Assembly: GCA_947069175.1 (NCBI GenBank)
Contig: CAMTDV010000017.1
Location: forward strand, 45,703,137-45,767,136
DNA: 64,000 nt
Direction: 5' to 3'
Source: Scalesia atractyloides
Taxonomy: Eukaryota > Streptophyta > Magnoliopsida > Asterales > Asteraceae
This document shows positions 58,422 through 64,000 of the stretch, one piece after another. The position numbers and the translations under genes are program-made. The notes beneath the pieces are model-generated. The model made no database searches. It saw nothing but the letters and a program-made list of their open reading frames with translations, and was not told the origin of the DNA. Numbering within the stretch: the stretch's first letter is position 1; each line of letters starts with the position of its first letter.

Positions 58422-59156
58422 TGCGTTTGGATTGTTGATGTTTTATTTCCCAAAAAGTCCCTGTGAGGACATTGTATTTCTTTTAAAGCCCCTGTGTGGG
58501 TATGTTTTTCTTATTTTAGTCCCTGCGAGGACAAAATTAGTATTAAAAAGACCTGTTTAAGGCAAAATATGTAATCCTTATCTTTATTTAATGAAATTTG
58601 AAATTTAGTTTATGAAAGTACTTGATACTTCCTTTGTTCTAACGAACGTCTCGATTTTAACTCAACCTTTATTGCTCCGCTATAAATTTCAAATATATTC
58701 TTGATGGTTTACACTCGCCAAGTGATAGAGTCACATTAATTGGCAAAGAAATAAATGGTAGTTAAGATGAAATAACCTTCTACCGTGATAGTTAAGGAAG
58801 ATTATCCATTCTATCCAGAGGTAGTGAACTATGTTCAAGCCTCCAGGCCTCTATGGTCAATGCGACCATTGCTAATCTGTCAAACCATTTTAAGACTTCA
58901 TTCTATGTTAATATTCAAGTAATATTGACACTCCTGGCAGTGTGACGTAAGGAACCACACTAGCCATCAAAATATTCGAACTTTGATTCAAATATTATAA
59001 GTCTAAACGATCGTTGTGATCGAGATTAATATCATCATTATGATGATAATCATTAACACCCATTAGTGGTGTATTACCTACGAGTTATATAATCACATCC
59101 ATTGGTGATGTAGTGCCTACGGGCCATATATATTATGTCCATTAGTGAGAGTGACA
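58422..59156 (+). other. Gypsy-2 spacer before the solo LTR
   Basis: No gene. Has CCCTGTGAGGACA-like words repeated three times at about 58455-58535 (GTCCCTGTGAGGAC, GCCCCTGTGTGGGT, GTCCCTGCGAGGAC) and CATTAGTG…GTGTATTACCTACG-type repeats at 59060-59150. Confidence 0.6.
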
Positions 59157-59849
59157 GTTGTTGTGACATTTGTGGTGATTCGATCGTGTAACGATTCCGA
59201 ACGAATTATCAATCAATGAATTTTTTGTGTTTTATTTACGAGATTTGTATTTTTATCATGACACTTGCACGTATTCAATTCTTGCATGATTCCGAACTCT
59301 TAAACAACTTCTAGAAGTGAAATCGCAAACTGTTACGCAAACGTAATCAGTTTAACGCGACGTACACTCCGGAACGATGAAATAAGCTAAACATACTCTA
59401 AATACCCTTTACATAACTTAGAAATAAGTTTCGAGGGCTTCGGTATGGCAAAATCATGCTTTTGCAACTTCAGGGGCTATTTTGCAAATTCTGCGAAACT
59501 ATGCCGATTCGCGTATATCGTTATCCGGAACATGTACGCACATCCAAAAAATTTTTTAATCACTAAAATCTAGTATTTTAATGATTGGAATGCAAAAATA
59601 TCATTCGTTACGCGTTTACGGTTATTTTCGCGATCGTTACGATTCTCGTCGTAATTAACCGAAAACCGCAACCGTACGACCGAACAAACCGACACCCGGG
59701 ACATTTTTGAACATATTTCAAGTTTCCTATGTTATTCATCCTTACGGAGCTTAAAAATGGGGTTGACAGGTGTTAAAAGTGCCAAAACGCGATGAAAACA
59801 AGTTCAAGGGCCATTTCTGCCAATTTTTGAAACTTCTACCTCTGCAAGG

Positions 59850-59868
59850 GCCTTACGGATCGTAAGGC
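59850..59868 (+). repeat. Palindrome in solo LTR copy 2
   Basis: GCCTTACGGATCGTAAGGC, the counterpart of the pair at 26771-26813 in copy 1. Confidence 0.75.
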
Positions 59869-61572
59869 AAAACCCCATGGGTCCCCAGCTCAGAAGCTTC
59901 TTAAAATCAAGCTGATAGCTTCTTATTAACTTCCTTGGCCACCAAGTCGTAATCTATGTCACCTTTAACCTGCATTAGACACCTAGAGGGACACTAATCC
60001 ATGCCTAACACCTGGATCAACACTTGGCATGATTTGGGAGCTCTAAGATTAGTATAAATAGGCTTGATCTTCACCGTTTCTCTTTGCTCATTTCCATCTT
60101 CTTCCTCCCATACTCTTGGAGCTTGCTTCCATCCTTTTGGAGGCCTCCTACTAAGTTCTTTGAGATCTTGGGTGTTCCTAAACACAAGTAAGATCTCATC
60201 CTTAGTCTTTTTCATTGCTTTTAGCTATTTCAAGCTAAAAGTAAAAAAATGTTTGACTTTCGGCTTTGACCATTAATTGATCAAAACAAAGTTCAATTGA
60301 ACTTTGCAACGTGATCGTAATCACGATGGTTATGGTCTTTAGCGATCATGCCTACTGATTACCATGTTTATTAGTTGTAGTTACGAGTCAAAGTTTCGGT
60401 CAATAATGTGCAAAATGCGCATTATACGACGGAACTATTTTCGGGTATCAAAACACCTTGTTTTGATACCAAATCAGTTTTATAAACTTAATTAGACATG
60501 TTTGACATGTCTAACTCGTCACTTTTAGTTTAGTGCTTATTTATGGTCGTAAGTCGAGCGATCTTGACCACCACTTTGACTTTCGAATCCGACCCGTTTG
60601 GTCGATCTTAGGATCCGACCAAACACATATATGTGACCATAGTTGTATAGGGAATAACCCTCTGAGGTTATACCTTATGGTCGCGTCGTTTGGTTAGTAT
60701 TATGTTAAGTCGCTAGTTATGCCTTTATAAATGACCAAAACGCCTTTTTTGCGCATAAAACAATTTTAAGCCTATGTAACCAATGTTTTGCCATATACAC
60801 TGATGTTATAATATTACTAAACTTATTTTGGCATATAAGACTTATCATAACACATATCTAACCATCCGAACACACATTTACGTAAATGATCCGTTAAAGT
60901 AGCATAAACTACCTTAAAGAGTCATAACGGGTCAAAAGCACTTAGGAATCTTTCCAAATCGGAACCTTAACTTTGTTAAACCATTTCATATGAGTTCCAA
61001 CAGTCATTTGGTTTACAAGACCTCATTCTATCCGATCCGCCGATTAAAGTCCCGACATTTACATAGTTATCCGATTTTAGGACACGCTTGATTTCTCGGA
61101 CGTTTGAGCTTGTTTAATCTTTGATTCAAGGTTATTTTGCAACCCCAAGTGAGTACATAGTCCCCTCTTTTATGTTTTTCAAATATTTTGGGGTGATTCA
61201 TATGTGCTAAATTGTTTTCAAGTTTTCAAATTACAAAAGCTATGGTTAATACAAACAAGACGATTTCAATAATGTGAACGAACTTGTTGGTGCGTTATAC
61301 AAATGACACAAATAACATTCATTAGCTTTGGCCAAGCCGACCAGTAGTAAGTTATGGTACCATAGGACTGACAATCCCGTTACCAAGGTTCCCGGTGTTT
61401 GTGGGGAAGTTTTGGGAACGACCAAAACTGTTTACTTTAACAAACCCTTTGGTGGTTTGTTATTGCAATTTAAAGATACCCTTTGGTGGTATAGACGAGT
61501 CAACACAGGTTTGAATGTATTCACCAAAACGACCAAAAGTTTTCACAATTAAAAACAAGGATGATTTGTTTA

Positions 61573-61652
61573 CATGGACGATGAACAATTGGTTTATGAC
61601 ACGAACAATGGACGAATGGTTTATGACACGAACAATGGACGATTGGTTTATG
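61573..61652 (-). repeat. Three ~27 bp tandem units in solo LTR copy 2
   Basis: ACGAACAATGGACGAATGG and TTTATGAC words repeat in direct orientation. Not seen in copy 1. Confidence 0.85.
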
Positions 61653-61653
61653 G

Positions 61654-61775
61654 TAAGTGATTTAGATAACGGTACGTGTGTAATGTGATAAAAGCATGGT
61701 GGATACGCCGCTGGTACTTCCTATATATAAGTGCTTTTATCGTATTACATTCATGGCGTTATTTGCATCACTTAT
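61654..61775 (-). repeat. Conserved long stem-loop in solo LTR copy 2
   Basis: Arms TAAGTGATTTAGATAACG / CGTTATTTGCATCACTTA and TAATGTGATAAAAGCA / TGCTTTTATCGTATTA. The loop holds GGATACGCCGCTGGTACTTC and TATATATAAG. Same architecture as 24488-24606. Confidence 0.8.
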
Positions 61776-62356
61776 AACAAAGGTTTTCAAACAAATGACA
61801 CGCAACGATTTTCAATTTAAGATATAAACCATACAAAGTTTCTTAAAGACGGTTTTCTACTCGAATTTACAAAATAAATGTTTTGGTCAAGATTCATGGC
61901 TACAAGTCTTTTATAAACTATAACTAACTTGTTTTAGTTGGTTAGTTATTATTACAATACCAAATATTTTTTGATAACAAGGTTTTCAATTAACGACTCT
62001 AGTAGTCGGCGTGGTATTGCAATACATATATAAGGCCATGAATTTGACACACTCCCAAAACCTATGTACTCGCCAGCATATTTTTGCTGACTCGTTTTCA
62101 CATATGTTTCAGGAAACCAAGTTTGATGTCGATGCATGCTCACGTAGGATTGGACTCGGACTTAGTGCCTTAAAATTTGAAAGACAATAGTTTAATTAGT
62201 TTGTTTTAAACTCCAAGACAATGTAACTGTGAAATTTCAATATTCGATAAAACATAACTTAAATTATCACGTGTTGTTGTAACAATCTGTTAACGTGACT
62301 CCCCGACGTTTCCACCACGGTTTGTTGTTTTTACGCGGTCGGGGTGTTACAGTTGT

Positions 62357-62668
62357 AGTGTATGACTCTCTGTTCAAACCTTGTTAAGTCTACGTGACAA
62401 AGGCTTTTGTGCCATATCTTTCGTCCTTGTGACAAGCTCTCGAGCTAACCTAAATTGTCAATGCGACAATGACAGATGTGACATTACGATCCGCTGTCTA
62501 AAATCCTGGACTATGTCCGATCTTTTGAACACCTATGATGGTCTTTTTGAGACCTAGGTTATAAGTATATATTAAAGGCATTCATTTATAGTGCTAAAGC
62601 CTAAATGGTTTAATTATACCATGGCTAACACTTAAAAATACCTGTTACGATTTATAGCGCCGAAGCAA
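62357..62668 (+). other. Gypsy-2 leader before gag
   Basis: About 310 bp without an ORF, continuing the spacer interrupted at 59157. Confidence 0.6.
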
Positions 62669-64000
62669 TTGATGGCTAACTCCGACGGTGCAAGCAGTCA
62701 CCACAATGATAATGATCGTGATAAGGCAAACATAGTCATTAATGAAGATGATTTCCAGGCTCGCATCGACGCAGCCGTGAGTAAGGCTATGGAAAAAGCC
62801 TTAGAGAAATTTAATATGTCGAGTGCTACCCACTCTAAGTCGGTATCGAAGGCTATCTCAAAACCTAGTGTCTCTGATAAGAAGGAGGGTTCTGTGCATT
62901 CCTCAAGAGTGACGAACGAAGATAAGAAACAGGAATTCCTTGACAAAACTAATACTTTCAAGGACGGATGCTCATATAAATACTTTGTCTCATGCAAGCC
63001 ATAAGACTTCAATGGAGAAAAGGGGGCTATTGAGACCCTAAGGTGGCTCGATGAAATTGAGACAGTGGTAGATATCAGTGGCTGTGCTGATAAGGACATT
63101 GTAAAATTCGTGTCACAATCTTTCAAAGGCAGCGCCTTAATTTGGTGGAAGGGCTTAATGCAGTCATCTGGAAAGGTGCATTTGTATAACCTAGGATGGT
63201 CCCAATTTGTGGATCTGGTCAAGGATACTTATTGCCCACCTCATGAGGTGGAAAAGATTGAAATGGATTTCCTTGCTCTCACAATGAAGAATCTCGATTG
63301 TTGGAAGTTTTTTACCGACTTCGATTCATACTCTAGACTGGTGCCATACTTAGTTACTCCAGAAGCTAAGCGCATTGCGCGCTTTATTAATGCATTGGCT
63401 CCGAAGATCAGGAGTTTGGTTAAGGCAGTTTAACCTAACGCCTATAAATCTGCGGTTGAACTAGCTCTTTCCCTCACTCAAGATTATGTGAGGCGAATGT
63501 AGAACCGAAAGGAAACCGAGGGAAAGAGAAAAAGGGAGGATGCCAACTCCCAACGATTTAAAAAGAAGGGAAAGTTTGGATCCCATAAACATCAAAACAG
63601 GTCTGAGGATAAACCTGTATGCAAGATCTGTGGCAAACGACACGGTGATAGTGTCGGTTTGATCCACAAGCTAAACCTTGTGATATATGTAAGAAAATGG
63701 GACACAAGACCCTGGATTGCAGGGATATCAAAGATGCTACCTGCTTCAAATGTGGTGAGAAAGGTCACATAAAAACTAACTGCACTAAGAATGCCAAAGA
63801 AGATAATGCAAAGTCTAGTAGTGCAAAGAAAACAAATGCTCGAGCCTTTCAAATGAATGCTCGAGAAGCCGTCAACGACAACAACGTTATAACAGGTACC
63901 TTCCTCATCAACGATACCTTTGCTAGAGTTCTATTTGATTCAGGGGGCCGATAAGTCGTTTGTTGACCGTAAGTTTAGCAAACTATTAAACTTATCCATA
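62669..64000 (+). pseudogene. Gypsy-2 gag and start of protease, broken, runs off the window
   Basis: The start is within 62669-62671 (MMANSDGASS). A coiled-coil-like start leads to the gag core: YKYFVSCKP, LRWLDEIETVVDISG, FKGSALIWWKGLM, YCPPHEVEKIE and RLVPYLVTPEAKRIARFI. Then a basic KR-rich linker and Cys/His boxes CKICGKRHGD, a CDICKKMGH-like box and CFKCGEKGHIKTNC (63610-63785). Then the protease start, TGTFLINDTFARVLFDSG (63893-63945). Breaks: in-frame TAA 63002-63004, TAA 63431-63433 and TAG near 63500, a frameshift near 63660, and one extra G in the protease active-site codons near 63950. Confidence 0.88.

Larger units (their letters stand above)
59157..62356 (-). mobile_element. Solo LTR of the giant-LTR family, copy 2, inverted
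   Basis: The LTR is 59162-62351 (3190 bp), minus orientation, TGTAACACCCCGACCGC…AATGTCACA. It is flanked by a perfect 5 bp duplication GTTGT (59157-59161 and 62352-62356). Same family as 23994-27736: shared ends, stem-loop, palindrome, TATA-like region and many internal blocks. There are no internal genes, so it is a recombination scar of a longer element. Confidence 0.9.
54028..64000 (+). mobile_element. Ty3/gypsy element with an extra first ORF (Gypsy-2), 5' part, runs off the window
   Basis: 5' LTR 54028-57046, primer-binding site 57050-57062, an extra ORF 57232-58421, spacer, solo LTR insertion 59162-62351, then gag and the first codons of protease up to the window end. An extra ORF before gag is known in Ogre-type gypsy elements, but this gag does not let me assign a lineage. 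It has inserted into the minus-oriented LTR at 52228-54027. Confidence 0.8.

Overview
The window is plant nuclear DNA, most likely from a dicot of the Asteraceae; the family is inferred from the style of the retroelements and was not tested. It is intron-containing, AT-rich and almost entirely built of nested, mostly decayed transposable elements. I see no bacterial operon, CRISPR array, rRNA gene or organellar insert.

Layout. (1) 1-3530 and 11482-12040 are two halves of one minus-strand LTR element (element A) that carries an extra long ORF but no visible gag-pol. It is split by a complete minus-strand Ty1/copia element (Copia-1, 3531-11481) with two ~880 bp LTRs, a 5 bp AGGTT target duplication, a primer-binding site and a broken gag-pol. 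(2) 12041-19287 is a 5'-truncated Ty3/gypsy chromovirus-like element with a 2.6 kb 3' LTR that contains four tRNA-like modules. (3) About 19440-34097 is a plus-strand SIRE-like copia element (Copia-2): broken gag and pol, a long spacer with an AAGTTCG/CGAACTT palindrome family, a broken additional ORF after pol, and a 3' LTR. A 3.7 kb solo LTR lies inside its RNase H region.

(4) 34.1-39.9 kb is the only stretch that looks like host sequence. On the minus strand, five small coding exons (35376-37892) join in phase into a ~156-residue protein with an apparent plastid transit peptide and a C-terminal single-span SecE-like domain. This is probably the SECE subunit of a plastid Sec translocase, preceded by a likely 5'UTR intron. 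(5) 39.97-48.7 kb is a cluster of small DNA transposons: two PIF/Harbinger-type elements with TTA target duplications, a Mutator-like element with long terminal inverted repeats and a 9 bp near-duplication, two other long-TIR elements, a Helitron with hairpin and CTAG end, and hAT-like MITEs. (6) 49981-52227 is the 3' part of a decayed minus-strand gypsy element, interrupted at 52228 by another minus-oriented LTR. (7) 54028-64000 is the 5' end of a plus-strand gypsy element: a 3.0 kb LTR, a tRNA-iMet primer-binding site, an extra His/Pro-rich ORF, then gag and the start of protease. A second copy of the solo LTR family (59162-62351) lies between the last two ORFs.

Every transposon gene seen here carries stops, frameshifts or active-site changes, so none looks able to work on its own. 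The SECE-like gene is the only gene I would call functional. I found nothing that clearly amounts to a new biological system. The most useful leads are the split SECE-like gene, the palindrome family, the conserved LTR stem-loop and the tRNA-like modules inside an LTR.
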